Origin: Bradyrhizobium sp. CCGB01
Lineage (GTDB): Bacteria; Pseudomonadota; Alphaproteobacteria; Rhizobiales; Xanthobacteraceae
NCBI RefSeq assembly: GCF_024199795.1
Contig: NZ_JANADK010000001.1
Location: 1,364,001 to 1,428,000, forward strand
Reading direction: 5' to 3'
Length of the DNA: 64,000 bases
The notes under the pieces are model-generated. The model saw nothing but the letters and a program-made list of their open reading frames with translations, was not told the origin of the DNA and ran no database searches. This document shows positions 63,186 through 64,000 of this stretch, one piece after another. The position numbers were made by a program, and so were the translations under genes. Position 1 is the first letter of the stretch; every line of letters begins with the position of its first letter.

Positions 63186-63953
63186 ATGAAGGCAATTGTC
63201 CTGGTGATCGTCGGTGCTGCCATTGGGCTGTCGGGGCCAACGCAAGCGCGAACCCTGGACGCGATCCGCGCGAGTGGCGTGCTCGGACTATGCGCGCATC
63301 CCAACTCGCTTCCTTTTGCGAGCAAGGCCGGCGATCCGCCCGGCTTTCAGGTCGAGTTGGGACAGGTGCTGGCACGCGAGCTCGGTGTCTCGCTGCGGCT
63401 CGACTGGATCATCACGCAGTACCAAATGCGCAGCGCCGGTTGCGACATTCTTCTGGATGTCATCGCCGACCGCGAAGCGCAAGGCGAAACCCGCTTGAGG
63501 ATCTCGAAACCGTACTATCGCACGGGCGTCGCGCTCGCGGTGCCGTCATCCAGCGCGCTCACATCGTTCAAGAGCCTCAGCGAGCACACCAAGGTGGGGG
63601 TGCAGGTCGGCTCTGTCGCCGCCATGATCATCAGTCAACGGCACGTGCCCACATCGACCTTCGGCTTCGAGACCGACAGCCTCGACGCCGTATCAAACCA
63701 TGAGATCGATGCGGCTGCGGTCACGCCTACCGCGGCGAGCTATTTCAACCTGATACATCCGGACAAGGCACTCCGGATCCTGGATCGCGACGAGGGCGTG
63801 GCCGACCTCAACTGGAATGTCGCCGTCGGCATGATTCGCCCGGATGATGCGTTGCGCGAGGCGATCGACGGAACGCTGGAGCGGCTGCGCAACGACGGCA
63901 CGATCGAGCGGATATACGGTCGCTATGGGATCGTACTGCAAGCGCCGAGGTAG
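63186..63953 (+). CDS. MoxJ/XoxJ-like periplasmic protein (quinoprotein-associated, family-3 binding fold)
   Basis: The 255-residue exported protein has signal MKAIVLVIVGAAIGLSGPTQA. The opening VLGLCAHPNSLPFASKAGDP and the AGCDILLDVIADREAQGE region are typical of the binding-protein-like subunits linked to PQQ dehydrogenases (MoxJ/XoxJ), which are thought to activate or assemble the dehydrogenase rather than feed an ABC permease. No permease gene is adjacent. GAGGAGG precedes the ATG. It is the last gene of the three-gene cluster; the final 47 bp of the window hold nothing recognisable. Confidence 0.88.
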   Translation: MKAIVLVIVGAAIGLSGPTQARTLDAIRASGVLGLCAHPNSLPFASKAGDPPGFQVELGQVLARELGVSLRLDWIITQYQMRSAGCDILLDVIADREAQGETRLRISKPYYRTGVALAVPSSSALTSFKSLSEHTKVGVQVGSVAAMIISQRHVPTSTFGFETDSLDAVSNHEIDAAAVTPTAASYFNLIHPDKALRILDRDEGVADLNWNVAVGMIRPDDALREAIDGTLERLRNDGTIERIYGRYGIVLQAPR

Positions 63954-64000
63954 CCGAATTGCTCGATGAACCACGCCGTCCCGGCTTGGCCAGGACGACG

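Overview
The window is high-GC alphaproteobacterial chromosome. Gene orders (gap–tkt, DUF4164–zapA–6S RNA–fau–ymdB, yebC–ruvCAB–ybgC), the abundance of ABC/TRAP uptake systems and LysR-regulated catabolic operons, and several families of intergenic palindromic repeats point to Bradyrhizobium or a close relative in the Nitrobacteraceae. This is inference from gene content; no 16S gene is present. I found no tRNA, rRNA, CRISPR array, insertion sequence or prophage.

Layout. 0–5.9 kb is core: the 5' part of gap and complete tkt on the minus strand, then zapA, the 6S RNA gene, fau and a YmdB-type phosphodiesterase on the plus strand. 6–13 kb holds a CobW-type metal GTPase, a Tat-exported cyclase-family hydrolase, and a minus-strand operon for a periplasmic molybdenum hydroxylase ([2Fe-2S] subunit, molybdopterin subunit, tri-heme cytochrome c). 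13.4–16.7 kb has two tandem soluble chemotaxis receptors sharing an unusual C-terminal domain; one also carries a PilZ-like module. 16.9–22.6 kb is core again (yebC, ruvC-ruvA-ruvB, a metallophosphoesterase, ybgC), but the tol genes that usually follow ybgC are absent.

22.7–43.2 kb is a nitrogen/amino-acid scavenging region in two divergently controlled blocks. Block 1 (LysR plus amidotransferase on minus; plus-strand genes opposite) encodes an N-carbamoyl-D-amino-acid hydrolase, a polar amino-acid ABC transporter with two paralogous binding proteins, a NodB-fold deacetylase, a hydantoin-racemase-like protein, an orphan family-5 binding protein and a metal-dependent amidohydrolase. Block 2 (LysR behind a 57-bp dyad) encodes a Pot-type ABC importer, a heterotrimeric flavin/iron-sulfur oxidase of the opine/D-hydroxyproline dehydrogenase type with two alternative beta subunits, and a RidA imine deaminase, ending at a clear terminator. 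Import, oxidation to an imine and imine hydrolysis are therefore encoded together.

43.3–50.9 kb is mixed: an ABC-F ATPase, dctA, a nucleobase permease, an SDR, a small secreted orphan and a sirtuin. 51–57.8 kb is an operon for an ATP-dependent hydantoinase/oxoprolinase pair (HyuA, HyuB) with a complete TRAP transporter. 57.8–60.4 kb carries a secreted lipase-like hydrolase and a DUF4403 protein. The window ends with a PQQ alcohol dehydrogenase carrying the Asp-X-Asp lanthanide signature but lacking the vicinal cysteine pair, followed by a small cytochrome c and a MoxJ/XoxJ-like protein: a compact xoxFGJ-like cluster.
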